From Clostridia bacterium (GTDB taxonomy: Bacteria; Bacillota; Clostridia; Oscillospirales; UBA644), in NCBI GenBank assembly GCA_017621705.1, contig JAGASR010000033.1:1-63296 (forward strand): a DNA stretch of 63,296 nt, read 5' to 3'. A model generated the notes under the pieces. The model did not search any database. It had not been told where the DNA came from and saw only the letters and a program-made list of their open reading frames with translations. The translations under genes and the position numbers were made by a program. Shown here in pieces: positions 1 to 8,924 of the stretch (the first letter of the stretch is position 1; each line of letters starts with the position of its first letter).

Positions 1-912
1 ACCGTAAAACTTACAAAAATAATGAATGAATTTAATCTCGAAACACTGTATCTTCCTGAAGAGGAAGTGCTTATTGAGTCTGCTGACGTTAACCGCCCGG
101 GGCTTCCTATTTCAGGATTTTTCGAATATTATGACCCAAAGCGTATTCAGATTATCGGTAAAGCTGAATATACCTATCTTAAAAACCTTTCCATTGAGGA
201 AAGAAACGAAAAAATGACTTCACTTTTTGAGCATAAAGTACCTGCTCTTATTTTCACAAGGGACATCCCTGTGCATCCTGAAATTCTTACACTTGCTGAA
301 AAATATAAGGTTCCTGTACTTCGCACATCACTTATGACTTCTGAGTTTATGAGTGCCCTTATCGCATATCTTAACAACGAACTTGCACCAAGAATTACAA
401 GACACGGTGTACTTGTAGAAGTTTACGGCGAAGGTATTTTAATTCTCGGTGAGTCAGGAATCGGTAAGTCCGAGGCTGCTGTTGAGCTTATGAAACGAGG
501 TCACAGACTTATTGCCGATGATGCTGTTGAAATCAAAAAGGTTTCAGCTAAAGCCTTAGTTGGTTCTTCCCCTGAAATTATCAGACACTTTATCGAAATC
601 CGATGCATCGGTGTAATTGACGTCCAGAAAATCTTCGGTATGGGTGCTGTTAAAGAAACCGAAAAAATAGACCTTATAATTCAGCTTGAACCGTGGGATT
701 CTCAAAAACAGTACGAACGTCTCGGACTTGATGATAACTACTACGAACTTCTCGGTCTCAAGAAACCGACCGTTACAATTCCTATTAAACCCGGTAGAAA
801 TCTTGCTATCATTATTGAAGTTGCCGCAATGAACAACCGTCAGCGTCGCCTTGGCTATAATGCAGCTGCTGAACTCAATAAACGTCTTCTTGACAGTATG
901 AATAATATGTAA
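1..912 (+). CDS. hprK: HPr kinase/phosphorylase (5' end outside window)
   Basis: HprK phosphorylates and dephosphorylates Ser46 of HPr, the signal for carbon catabolite control in Firmicutes. Counting from the ATG at 22, the Walker A loop GESGIGKS lies at residues 143-150, followed by the RGHRLIADD segment and the family signature around EIRCIGVIDV. The C-terminal PGRNLA and EVAAMN segments are also typical. The frame stays open to base 1, and the residues before the ATG at 22 (VKLTKIMNEFNLE) align with the N-terminus of Bacillus HprK, so the true start probably lies just left of the window. murB follows after 35 bp. Confidence in the family is very high. Confidence 0.96.
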   Translation, partial: TVKLTKIMNEFNLETLYLPEEEVLIESADVNRPGLPISGFFEYYDPKRIQIIGKAEYTYLKNLSIEERNEKMTSLFEHKVPALIFTRDIPVHPEILTLAEKYKVPVLRTSLMTSEFMSALIAYLNNELAPRITRHGVLVEVYGEGILILGESGIGKSEAAVELMKRGHRLIADDAVEIKKVSAKALVGSSPEIIRHFIEIRCIGVIDVQKIFGMGAVKETEKIDLIIQLEPWDSQKQYERLGLDDNYYELLGLKKPTVTIPIKPGRNLAIIIEVAAMNNRQRRLGYNAAAELNKRLLDSMNNM

Positions 913-947
913 TCGATCGACGTTGATCGTCGGGAAAAGGAGCTTTT

Positions 948-1835
948 ATGCGTCATATTGCAGAATTCTGCGATAAAAATTCAATATCTTATCAGTCAAA
1001 CGTATTGCTGAAAAATATTTCGACGTTCAAAATAGGGGGAATTGCACCTGTTATAGTTTCTCCCGACTGTTCTGAAAAAGTTTCCTGTCTTGTTTCCTTT
1101 TTGAAAGATAAAAATGTACCGTTTAAAATGATCGGAAACTGCTCCAATATTCTTTTTCCCGACGAAACGCTTGATTATGTCTTGGTAAAGACAGATAAAC
1201 TTCAAAAATTAGAATTTGAAAACGATCGTTTGATCTGCGGCGCAGGGATAATCCTTGCAAAAGCCGCATCAGTCGCTCTTAAAAATGAATTTTCCGGTAT
1301 GGAACGTCTTTTCGGTATTCCGGGAACCGTCGGTGGCGCTGTGACAATGAATGCAGGAGCTTATGGCAGTGAAATGTCCTGTATTGTTACTGAAACCGAA
1401 TATGTTGATTTAAACGGCGATATAAAAACCGTCAGCGGATCCGATCATGATTTCGGATACCGTCATTCTTGTTTTTTCGATAGTGGTTTTGTAACAAAGA
1501 CCATTCTTCAGCTTTCAAAGGGTTCTTATTCTGAAATCAGATCTGTTATGGACGAATGTACCGCAAAAAGAGTATCCTCTCAGCCTCTTGATCTTCCGAG
1601 CGCAGGAAGTGTTTTTAAACGTCCGGAAGGTTATTTTGCAGGTAAACTTATTCAGGACAGCGGTCTGAAAGGTTATTCTGTCGGTGGTGCGCAAGTAAGC
1701 GAAAAACATGCTGGTTTTATTGTCAATAAAGGCAATGCAACCTCCGCAGACGTAAAAGAATTGATAAGAATAATACAGACGACGGTAGCCGAGAAATTCG
1801 GTGTCATGCTTGAAACGGAGATTAAATTTTTCTGA
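948..1835 (+). CDS. murB: UDP-N-acetylenolpyruvoylglucosamine reductase
   Basis: MurB is the FAD enzyme that reduces UDP-GlcNAc-enolpyruvate to UDP-MurNAc in cytoplasmic peptidoglycan precursor synthesis. The FAD-binding segment IPGTVGGAVTMNAGAYG sits at residues 124-140. The catalytic set is visible: Tyr171-Arg172 (GYRHS), Ser221 (SAGSVFKRP) and Glu291 near the C-terminus. At 295 aa it has the usual length. A good ribosome site (AAAAGGAG) precedes the ATG. The stop overlaps the whiA start by one base (TGATG), so the two are translationally coupled. The hprK-murB linkage is common in Clostridia. Confidence 0.97.
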   Translation: MRHIAEFCDKNSISYQSNVLLKNISTFKIGGIAPVIVSPDCSEKVSCLVSFLKDKNVPFKMIGNCSNILFPDETLDYVLVKTDKLQKLEFENDRLICGAGIILAKAASVALKNEFSGMERLFGIPGTVGGAVTMNAGAYGSEMSCIVTETEYVDLNGDIKTVSGSDHDFGYRHSCFFDSGFVTKTILQLSKGSYSEIRSVMDECTAKRVSSQPLDLPSAGSVFKRPEGYFAGKLIQDSGLKGYSVGGAQVSEKHAGFIVNKGNATSADVKELIRIIQTTVAEKFGVMLETEIKFF

Positions 1836-2728
1836 TGTCATATACTACTTCCGTAAAAGAAACTTTATGCCATAAAAGTTCAGATCTGTGTTGTAAAAGA
1901 GCTGAGCTATATGGCTTTTTACTCTTTTCAGGCACATTCAGCCGTGAAAAGATCATATTCCGTTCTGACAACAGTTTTGTTATCAAACGGTATGAAGATA
2001 TCTTCCGTTCGCTTGATTTTGATGCGTATGAGCTAACCGAGAAACAAAATAAAACAGTTTCTTATTTTGTTGAAGTTTCGGAAGAAAATACAGATGAATT
2101 AATAAAAAAAATAGGGGACGTAAGTGTAGGTCCCCCGCTTCGTATAGATTACTCCGCATTCGAAAACGAGTGCTGTGCCGCAGCATTTCTCAGAGGTGTA
2201 TTTATCGGAGGAGGTTTTATCTGTTCGCCCGATAAGTCATATCATCTTGAGATTCGAACGGGGCATCAGATGCTTGCAGACGATCTTATCCGCTTTTGCG
2301 AGGAATACGATATTCACCTCAAAAGCGTTATGCGAAACGGCATAAGGATCCTTTATATTAAAACATCCGAACAGATAAAAGACGTCCTTGCTTATATCGG
2401 GGCATCGACGTCCGTTTTTGATTTTGTAAATGCCGAGCTTGAAAAAAGCCTTAAAAATAATGTAAACAGAGTTGTAAACTGTGAGCAGGCAAATATCGAA
2501 AAAAGTATAAATGCCGCACAGAATCAAATTAAAATAATCAATAAATTAAAGAAAAAAGGGTATCCCAATATGTCTCCCGACCTTATCAAGCTTGCGGAGA
2601 TTCGTCTGGAAAATCCGGAAATGACACTCGAAGAACTCGGAAAACAGCTTGATCCTGTTCTCTCCAAATCAGGGGTTGCCCACAGAATGAAAAAAATAAC
2701 TGATATGACGAAAAAAAAGGTAAAATAA
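1835..2728 (+). CDS. whiA: DNA-binding protein WhiA
   Basis: WhiA is a Gram-positive DNA-binding protein with an N-terminal fold related to LAGLIDADG homing endonucleases and a C-terminal helix-turn-helix; it affects cell division and, in Streptomyces, sporulation. The degenerate LAGLIDADG segment FLRGVFIGGGFI is at residues 118-129, and the C-terminus has the expected EMTLEELGKQL and GVAHRMKKI helices. The length of 297 aa is normal. It starts within the murB stop codon and its own stop (TAA) abuts the dnaE ATG with no gap. The genes rapZ and yvcK, which usually lie between murB and whiA, are missing here. Confidence 0.95.
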   Translation: MSYTTSVKETLCHKSSDLCCKRAELYGFLLFSGTFSREKIIFRSDNSFVIKRYEDIFRSLDFDAYELTEKQNKTVSYFVEVSEENTDELIKKIGDVSVGPPLRIDYSAFENECCAAAFLRGVFIGGGFICSPDKSYHLEIRTGHQMLADDLIRFCEEYDIHLKSVMRNGIRILYIKTSEQIKDVLAYIGASTSVFDFVNAELEKSLKNNVNRVVNCEQANIEKSINAAQNQIKIINKLKKKGYPNMSPDLIKLAEIRLENPEMTLEELGKQLDPVLSKSGVAHRMKKITDMTKKKVK

Positions 2729-5700
2729 ATGGGATTTGTTCATCTTCACGTACATACCGAATACAGCCTTCTTGACGGTGCATGTAAGGTCAAAAAAATG
2801 CCTCAGGTCATAAAAGATCTCGGACAAACTGCCGTTGCAATGACCGACCACGGTAATATGTACGGAACGATTTATTTTTATAAATATGCTAAAGCCGCAG
2901 GTATCAAACCTATCATAGGTTGCGAAGTTTATACTGCGGCACGTTCTCGTTTTGACAAAGTAAAAGAGTTGGACGGCAGCAGCGGACACCTTGTTTTGCT
3001 TTGTAAAGACAATGTAGGGTATAAAAACCTTATAGAAATGGTATCACTCGGTAATATCGAGGGCTTCTATTATAAACCGCGTGTCGATATGGAGCTCATC
3101 CGTAAATATCATGAGGGGCTTATTTGTCTTTCTGCCTGCCTTGCAGGTGATGTTCCTCAGCTCCTTCTTCAGGACGATTACGAAGGAGCCAAAGCTCTTG
3201 CTCTCGAATATCTGTCTATTTTCGGTGAAGGTAATTATTATCTTGAAATTCAGGATCACGGTATCGAAGAGCAGAAAAAAGTAATGGAAGGTATTCTCCG
3301 TATTTCCAAGGAAACAGGTATACCTCTCGTTGCAACAAACGACGCACATTATCTCAAGAAAAAAGATGCTCATGCTCAAAAGGTTCTTGTTTGCGTTCAG
3401 ATCGGTAAAACGATCGAAGAAGATACCGGTATGGGCTTTACGACCGATGAATTTTACCTCAAATCAGAAGAAGAGATGCGTTCTCTTTTTGAATTTGTAC
3501 CAGAAGCCATCGATAATACAGTCAAAATCGCAGAACAGTGTAATGTTGTTTTTCCCGAAATCGATGACTCTAAAAACAGAGTTTACTTCCTTCCTGTTTT
3601 TAAATGGACAGACGGTCTATCTCATTACGATTATCTACGTAAAATAACTTTTGAAGGCTTTGAAAAAAGATATACTCCAGAGCAAAGAACCCAGGAACTT
3701 CTAGACCGAGTAGAATACGAACTTGATATTATACATCGAATGGGTTTCGTTGACTACTTTCTTATCGTTTGGGACTTTATAAACTATGCAAAGACTCACG
3801 GTATACCGATCGGGCCCGGACGAGGTTCGGGTGCGGGCAGTATAGTTGCTTATTGCACAAGAATTACAAATATCGAACCTATCGGTTATAATCTGATTTT
3901 CGAACGTTTCCTTAACCCAGAACGAATTTCGATGCCTGACTTTGACGTCGATATGTGCCCCGTAAGAAGAGGCGAAGTTTTTGAATACGTTCAAAGAAAA
4001 TACGGTCTTCCGAACGTTTCAAACATTGTAACATTCATCACCCTTAAAGCAAAAGCTGCAGTAAAGGACGTTGCTCGAGTTCTCGGTTTCCTTCCTGCAG
4101 AAGCGAACCGTATAACAAAAATGATCCCCGATAAAATGACGATCCGCGAGGCAGTCGAAAAGGTTCCCGAACTCAAATCCCTGTATGAAACCGATGAACG
4201 AATCCGAGACCTTATGGATACGTCCGAAACTATCGAAAACTCTCCGCGTAACCCGTCTGTTCATGCATGCGGTATAGTTATTGCGGAAAATCCGATATAT
4301 ACATATGTTCCCGTTGCGGTAAACGACGGTGTTACGGTTTCACAGTTCGATATGAAGATCGTTGAAGAAGTTGGTCTTGTTAAGATGGACTTCTTAGGGC
4401 TTAGAAACCTTACGGTTATTGACGATGCATGTAAACTTGTAAGAAAAAAAGTCCCCGATTTCGATATTGAAAAAGTTGATGTTAGCGACCCTGCGGTTTA
4501 CGATCTTCTTTCACGAGGCGAGACCGACGGTATCTTCCAGCTTGAATCGGGCGGTATGAAGCAGACACTAATATCACTCAAACCGAGAAGTATTGAAGAT
4601 ATTACCGCTATTATCTCTCTTTACCGTCCCGGTCCTATGGATAATATCCCGACGTATATCAATAATAAAAACCATCCTGACAGCATTCAGTATAAACACC
4701 CGATGCTTGAAAATGTTCTTAAAGTCACTTACGGTGTCATGGTCTATCAGGAGCAGGTAATGCAGATAGTACGTGAGCTCGCAGGGTATTCTTTCGGTCG
4801 TGCAGATATTGTACGTAAAGCAATGGGTAAAAAACAGATGGACGTCATGACCCGTGAACGTGAATATTTTATCAACGGTAAAAAACGTGATGACGGCACT
4901 GTTGAAATTCCCGGTTGCGTCTCAAACGGTATTCCTGCTGAAATTGCAAACGAGATTTTCGATGAAATGATCAAGTTTGCGGAATATGCGTTCAATAAAT
5001 CCCATGCTGCCGCTTATTCTTATGTAACTTATTATACAGCCTTTCTTAAAACTCACTATATGCGTGAGTACATGGCTGCACTTTTGACGAGTGTTCTCGG
5101 TAAAACCAATAAAATGGTTGACTATATCAATGAATGCTCGAAACAAAATATCGAAGTTCTTCCTCCCGATATCAACGAATCCGAAGATATTTTTACTGTA
5201 TCTCAGGATAAGATACGTTTCGGTCTTTCGGGTGTTAAAAATGTAGGCCAGGGCGCTATCTCCGATGTAATGAAAGAACGTGAAAAGAACGGTCCTTTCA
5301 AGAGTTTCTACGATTTCTGCAAACGTATGCTAGACGGTTATTCAGTAGACTCAAAAACAGTTGAAAGTCTTATCCGATGCGGTGCTTTTGACTGCTTCGG
5401 TCAGCCGAGAAAACAGCTTGAAGTCGGTTTCCCCGAAATCAGAAAGATTCTTGCAGCATATTTCAAAGAACGTGATGAAGGACAGATGAGCCTTTTCGGA
5501 GATGTTGAAACTTCCGATGATGAATCTTATACATATCCAAATGTCGCGGAATACTCTAAAAAAGAAAAGCTTATGCTTGAAAAGGAAGTAGCAGGGCTTT
5601 ATCTTTCCGATCATCCGATGAAAGATTATGTCGACGATTTTGAACGTTCGGGCGCAATAAAAATATCAGATATATTCTCTGATGAAAGTGAATATCAGAA

Positions 5701-6268
5701 TAACGATAAAGTTCGCCTTTTCGGTATTCTCACAAAAGTAACAAAGAAAATGACCAAAAACGAGACCCAGATGGCAATCTGTGTTCTTCAGGATCTTTCT
5801 TCATCCATCGAAGTTCTTGTTTTTGCCAAAGCATATGAAAAATATTCGTCTAAGCTTATCGAAGACCATATTGTTATGATTGACGGTCGAATAAGCATAA
5901 AAGAAGATATGTCAAGAGGTCAGGGCGAAGATGAAGAAGGTGGCGCACAGCTTACCGCTTCACTTATAATGAGTGATCTTTATGAAGTTGAAGAGAAGAG
6001 TTTTGTATCGCAGGCACCTGTCGTAAAAGAAAAAGAAGAGAATCTTGACGAGAAGACTCTCTATATCAATTTCCACGACAGAGACGGTGTTCACCTTAAC
6101 AGGTGCGCGGAAATTTTAACATCCAATAAAGGACCTTCTCCTGTTCAATTCAGGTTTGTAGACAAAAAGAAACAGGCAAGATTTACTCTTTGCGATGTTA
6201 AAATAACACCTCATCTTTTATCTGAGCTTCGTACGCTTCTCGGAAGCGACTGTCTGGAGGTAAAATAA
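2729..6268 (+). CDS. dnaE: DNA polymerase III alpha subunit (DnaE)
   Basis: This 1179-residue protein is a replicative family C polymerase of the DnaE type. The N-terminal PHP domain is shown by HLHVHTEYSLLDG (residues 5-17) and MTDHGNM. The catalytic palm motif PDFDVD places aspartates at 404 and 406, close to Asp401/Asp403 of the E. coli enzyme. The GPGRGSGAGS segment, the HACGIVI block and the C-terminal OB-fold region (about residues 985-1080) are all present. It lacks the exonuclease insertion of PolC, so it is DnaE. Translation is probably coupled to whiA, since its ATG directly follows the whiA stop codon. Confidence 0.97.
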   Translation: MGFVHLHVHTEYSLLDGACKVKKMPQVIKDLGQTAVAMTDHGNMYGTIYFYKYAKAAGIKPIIGCEVYTAARSRFDKVKELDGSSGHLVLLCKDNVGYKNLIEMVSLGNIEGFYYKPRVDMELIRKYHEGLICLSACLAGDVPQLLLQDDYEGAKALALEYLSIFGEGNYYLEIQDHGIEEQKKVMEGILRISKETGIPLVATNDAHYLKKKDAHAQKVLVCVQIGKTIEEDTGMGFTTDEFYLKSEEEMRSLFEFVPEAIDNTVKIAEQCNVVFPEIDDSKNRVYFLPVFKWTDGLSHYDYLRKITFEGFEKRYTPEQRTQELLDRVEYELDIIHRMGFVDYFLIVWDFINYAKTHGIPIGPGRGSGAGSIVAYCTRITNIEPIGYNLIFERFLNPERISMPDFDVDMCPVRRGEVFEYVQRKYGLPNVSNIVTFITLKAKAAVKDVARVLGFLPAEANRITKMIPDKMTIREAVEKVPELKSLYETDERIRDLMDTSETIENSPRNPSVHACGIVIAENPIYTYVPVAVNDGVTVSQFDMKIVEEVGLVKMDFLGLRNLTVIDDACKLVRKKVPDFDIEKVDVSDPAVYDLLSRGETDGIFQLESGGMKQTLISLKPRSIEDITAIISLYRPGPMDNIPTYINNKNHPDSIQYKHPMLENVLKVTYGVMVYQEQVMQIVRELAGYSFGRADIVRKAMGKKQMDVMTREREYFINGKKRDDGTVEIPGCVSNGIPAEIANEIFDEMIKFAEYAFNKSHAAAYSYVTYYTAFLKTHYMREYMAALLTSVLGKTNKMVDYINECSKQNIEVLPPDINESEDIFTVSQDKIRFGLSGVKNVGQGAISDVMKEREKNGPFKSFYDFCKRMLDGYSVDSKTVESLIRCGAFDCFGQPRKQLEVGFPEIRKILAAYFKERDEGQMSLFGDVETSDDESYTYPNVAEYSKKEKLMLEKEVAGLYLSDHPMKDYVDDFERSGAIKISDIFSDESEYQNNDKVRLFGILTKVTKKMTKNETQMAICVLQDLSSSIEVLVFAKAYEKYSSKLIEDHIVMIDGRISIKEDMSRGQGEDEEGGAQLTASLIMSDLYEVEEKSFVSQAPVVKEKEENLDEKTLYINFHDRDGVHLNRCAEILTSNKGPSPVQFRFVDKKKQARFTLCDVKITPHLLSELRTLLGSDCLEVK

Positions 6269-6595
6269 ATGATTACTATATTACAGGAAAAAAGAGGAGA
6301 GATCGAGTGTTTCGTTCTCTCAGACGGTAAAAACTCTCTTGCGGAATGCATTTATTCTTTTGAGAATGCTGAGATTTTAACTCTCGATCTTTTCCCCGGT
6401 GAAGATGAAATGTTCAGAGAAGATGTTCTCCGTGCAGCTCTCAGCCGTCTTGATTTTGCAGGAAAGACAACTGTTAAGACAAAATTAACCGAGCTCGGCG
6501 ATTTTCTCACCAAACTCGGTTTTACGGAAGATAACGGAGTCTATTTGATCGAAACGGGGGCATTTTTTAAACCCTGTTGCAGCGAAAAGCACTAA
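6269..6595 (+). CDS. Small conserved-type protein, possibly GNAT-like
   Basis: This 108-residue ORF starts on the base after the dnaE stop codon and ends in a 4-base convergent overlap with the next gene. I do not recognise it firmly. The middle LTLDLFPGEDEMFREDVLRA and the later FLTKLGFTEDNGVYLIE resemble the last strands and helix of GNAT acetyltransferases, where a segment like LGF..DNG.Y.L is common, but the acetyl-CoA loop (R/Q-x-x-G-x-G/A) is not visible. It has the codon use of dnaE and no membrane segment. A cytosolic protein of unknown function, co-expressed with dnaE, is the safest reading. Confidence 0.7.
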   Translation: MITILQEKRGEIECFVLSDGKNSLAECIYSFENAEILTLDLFPGEDEMFREDVLRAALSRLDFAGKTTVKTKLTELGDFLTKLGFTEDNGVYLIETGAFFKPCCSEKH

Positions 6596-7287
6596 ATCAG
6601 GTTCATTAATTTAAGGACAAGAAAAACGATTACAAGTACGATCGGTTGATGGATCAGATAAAGTAAGAGTGAATGTTTTCCGATAAAAGACAGCGGGTTT
6701 GCCCCGATCTCAAACGGGAAAAGGCTTTCTTTATTGCTGTACAATACTTTTCCGATAACTATTCCGATGAAAACAAACGAAAGAAACGGAATAAGAGGGT
6801 AGTAGTCGCTTGAATAAAAAGTTGGATCATGAATTCCGAATGCAAAGAAAGTGTTTCCGATATCTCTTATGTTATCAAACGGAAATTTCAAAAGATATAT
6901 TCCGACGGAAAGAATAATAATCAGAATATTCGGAAGTTTCTTTACAAAAAAAGAAAGTATCATTGCTATTCCCAAAAGATGAAGAATTCCGAAAACGATT
7001 ATCAGTCTCATATTAAAAAGAGTATCTACAGTCGCCGTCACAGCAGTCAGAAGCATTGCAGCTCCGAAAACAAGGGCTCCTCTTTTTAAGCAGTTTCGTG
7101 AAAGTGTGGTCGATATTCCGCACAATATCATAAAAAGCACTGCGGAAAAATCTCCAATTAAGTCAATCGTATGTATCCGAACACCAAATATAGCATTCAG
7201 ATCATACATAACATGATCGTAAACCATACATAAAAAAGCGATTCCACGAAGAAAATCTATTTCCCAGATCCTTTTTTTCTTTTCCAT
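6592..7287 (-). CDS. DUF1624/HGSNAT-type membrane acyltransferase-like protein
   Basis: This 231-residue integral membrane protein begins with the motif RIWEIDFLRGIAFLCMVYDH, typical of the DUF1624 / heparan-alpha-glucosaminide acetyltransferase-like family, which moves acyl groups across membranes. About seven hydrophobic segments follow, and the C-terminal GKHSLLLYLIHQP is the family's last conserved block. The substrate cannot be told from sequence. It is transcribed alone from a promoter at 7324-7352 divergent from the aldolase gene. Its stop overlaps the small ORF downstream of dnaE by 4 bases in a convergent arrangement. Confidence 0.85.
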   Translation of the reverse strand: MEKKKRIWEIDFLRGIAFLCMVYDHVMYDLNAIFGVRIHTIDLIGDFSAVLFMILCGISTTLSRNCLKRGALVFGAAMLLTAVTATVDTLFNMRLIIVFGILHLLGIAMILSFFVKKLPNILIIILSVGIYLLKFPFDNIRDIGNTFFAFGIHDPTFYSSDYYPLIPFLSFVFIGIVIGKVLYSNKESLFPFEIGANPLSFIGKHSLLLYLIHQPIVLVIVFLVLKLMNLI

Positions 7288-7323
7288 AAACTATGATCTG
7301 CTCCAATTCAAACATTTTTCTAC

Positions 7324-7352
7324 ATTGTACCACATATTTTAACATAAATCAA
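7324..7352 (-). promoter_or_regulatory. Promoter of the DUF1624 membrane protein gene
   Basis: On the minus strand, TTGATT (7352-7347) and TACAAT (7329-7324) are separated by 17 bp, with TGG just before the -10 box. It lies 37 bp upstream of the ATG. Confidence 0.6.
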
Positions 7353-7365
7353 TAGGAGAAATAAA

Positions 7366-8004
7366 ATGAATAAAATTTATGAAAAACTCGGTCAGATAGG
7401 TATCATTCCCGTCATCAAGCTCGAGAGATCCGAAGATATCCTTCCTCTTTCCGAAGCTCTTCTCAAAGGCGGCATCTCCGCTGCTGAGATTACTTTCAGA
7501 ACCGATGCCGCAGAAGGCGCAATCAGACTTCTCAAAAAGGAAAACAACGGTATGATAATCGGCGCAGGCACCGTACTTACCGTTGAAAACGCAAACAGAG
7601 CTGCTGATGCAGGTGCTGAATTTGTTGTTGCTCCCGGATTTAACCCCAGAGTAGTCGATCATTGTATCAAAAATAGCATTCTCATGGCTCCCGGTTGTTC
7701 TATACCTTCCGAGATCGAATTTGCTCTCGAACGAGGCCTTGAAGTTGTTAAATTCTTCCCTGCCGAACAGAGCGGCGGTCTTGACAAAATCAAGGCTATG
7801 GGTGCTGCATACGGCAATATCAAATTTATTCCCACCGGTGGTATTTCTGCCGATAACCTTGCAACATATGCTTCCTGCAACAAGATTCTTGCATGCGGCG
7901 GTACTTTTATGGTTAAAGATTCCTTCATTAACGAAAAACAGTGGGACAAGATCACCGAACTTTCCGCAAAAGCTATTGAGATCATCAAAAAAGCACGTGC
8001 GTAA
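7366..8004 (+). CDS. eda: KDPG/KHG aldolase
   Basis: This 212-residue protein is a class I 2-keto-3-deoxy-6-phosphogluconate / 4-hydroxy-2-oxoglutarate aldolase, which yields pyruvate plus an aldehyde (glyceraldehyde 3-phosphate or glyoxylate). The catalytic Glu41 and Arg45 (AEITFRT), the GAGTVL loop at 66-71, the phosphate-binding GGI near residue 158 and the Schiff-base Lys129 (VVKFFPA) are all in place. The codon choice (CCC, GGC, AAC) is strongly biased, suggesting high expression. No edd, KDG kinase or uronate gene is adjacent, so its pathway (Entner-Doudoroff, uronate or hydroxyproline-type degradation) is undetermined. A good Shine-Dalgarno (TAGGAG) precedes the ATG. Confidence 0.95.
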   Translation: MNKIYEKLGQIGIIPVIKLERSEDILPLSEALLKGGISAAEITFRTDAAEGAIRLLKKENNGMIIGAGTVLTVENANRAADAGAEFVVAPGFNPRVVDHCIKNSILMAPGCSIPSEIEFALERGLEVVKFFPAEQSGGLDKIKAMGAAYGNIKFIPTGGISADNLATYASCNKILACGGTFMVKDSFINEKQWDKITELSAKAIEIIKKARA

Positions 8005-8020
8005 TTTAATACATATTCGA

Positions 8021-8056
8021 AAAGCAGTATGGTAATCCATACTGCTTTATCTTTAT
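8021..8056. terminator. Bidirectional terminator, eda / TRIC channel
   Basis: A 12-bp perfect stem (8021-8032 with 8037-8048) encloses a TAAT loop. A T-rich tract follows on the plus strand, and A residues precede it for the minus strand. It separates two convergent genes. Confidence 0.8.
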
Positions 8057-8751
8057 TTTTTAGTAGTGATAAACGGTTCGTAAACAGATTCTTTCTTTTT
8101 GGAATTATCAATATCATCGTTATCCGTAATTTTCGGAAGATTCCAATGGAAGTATGCTGCAAGACATCTTAAAACAAAAATTACAACAGAGCCGCAAAGC
8201 ATCGAAGGAAGCATACCGATTATATCCCACAGAACACAACATACAACAGCTCCAGCAATCGATGCGATCGCATATATGTGTTTTGTGAAAATATATGGAA
8301 GACTCTTTGAAAGAACATCTCTTAACACACCGCCGCCAACGCCCGTTATAACTCCGAGGAAAATATGTAAAAGGATTCCTCCGTCAGGAACTGCAAGCAT
8401 CGATGATCTGATACCGACTACTGTAAATATACCTAAACCAAGAGAGTCCATTATCAGAAGAGTAAGTTCGTAAATACGGGTTTGACGGGTTATCGCTTTT
8501 CTTATCGGAGGAACAAGGAATACAAGAGCGACAACTGTTGCAATTATTGCATATGTCGGATTTCTGAACACAGCAGGAATGTCCTGATTAATTATTATAT
8601 CCCTGATTACGCCGCCACCGACTGCGGTAATTATTCCGAGAAAAACAGTCCCGAAAATATCGAGATTTCTTTTCATTCCTGCGATTACACCCGAAACCGA
8701 AAACGAGATCGTTCCGAGTATCTCAATAATTGTAATTATATATGTATCCAT
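8053..8751 (-). CDS. TRIC-family (UPF0126, YicG/YadS-like) channel protein
   Basis: This 232-residue membrane protein has two homologous halves of three helices each, marked by the repeated glycine motifs AVGGGVIRD (first half) and GVGGGVLRD (second half). This is the signature of prokaryotic TRIC-like proteins, which form trimeric monovalent cation channels; relatives have also been linked to glycine uptake. A charged cytoplasmic tail of about 30 residues (DNDDIDNSKKKES) ends the protein. It stands alone with its own promoter divergent from the tetR gene. Physiological role in this organism is unknown. Confidence 0.92.
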   Translation of the reverse strand: MDTYIITIIEILGTISFSVSGVIAGMKRNLDIFGTVFLGIITAVGGGVIRDIIINQDIPAVFRNPTYAIIATVVALVFLVPPIRKAITRQTRIYELTLLIMDSLGLGIFTVVGIRSSMLAVPDGGILLHIFLGVITGVGGGVLRDVLSKSLPYIFTKHIYAIASIAGAVVCCVLWDIIGMLPSMLCGSVVIFVLRCLAAYFHWNLPKITDNDDIDNSKKKESVYEPFITTKK

Positions 8752-8781
8752 GAATTTTCTCCTGAAATTGTATTATTTTTT

Positions 8782-8810
8782 ATTGTATCATTTTTATTTT
8801 ATATTGTCAA
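8782..8810 (-). promoter_or_regulatory. Promoter of the TRIC-like gene
   Basis: Minus-strand TTGACA (8810-8805) and TACAAT (8787-8782) are separated by 17 bp. A ribosome site (AGGAGA) lies between it and the ATG at 8751. Confidence 0.7.
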
Positions 8811-8862
8811 TGGCGAAGTTGTTATTTTTTTTTATTCAAAAACAAAGACTGATTCCGTTTTC

Positions 8863-8891
8863 TTGACAAAATAGCATATTTGTGATATAAT
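8863..8891 (+). promoter_or_regulatory. Strong promoter of the tetR-OYE-acnX operon
   Basis: Consensus TTGACA (8863-8868) and TATAAT (8886-8891) are separated by 17 bp, with a TG extended -10 (8883-8884). The palindrome at 8891-8909 starts on the last base of the -10 box, so a bound repressor would cover the start site. Confidence 0.85.
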
Positions 8892-8909
8892 CAGCACACA
8901 GTGTGCTGA
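8891..8909. promoter_or_regulatory. Palindromic operator, probable TetR autoregulation site
   Basis: Two perfect 9-bp arms (TCAGCACAC and GTGTGCTGA) flank one central base. The position over the transcription start, directly before a TetR-family gene, is the usual place of a TetR operator. Binding is inferred. Confidence 0.75.
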
Positions 8910-8924
8910 ATTGAGGTGGGCGAA

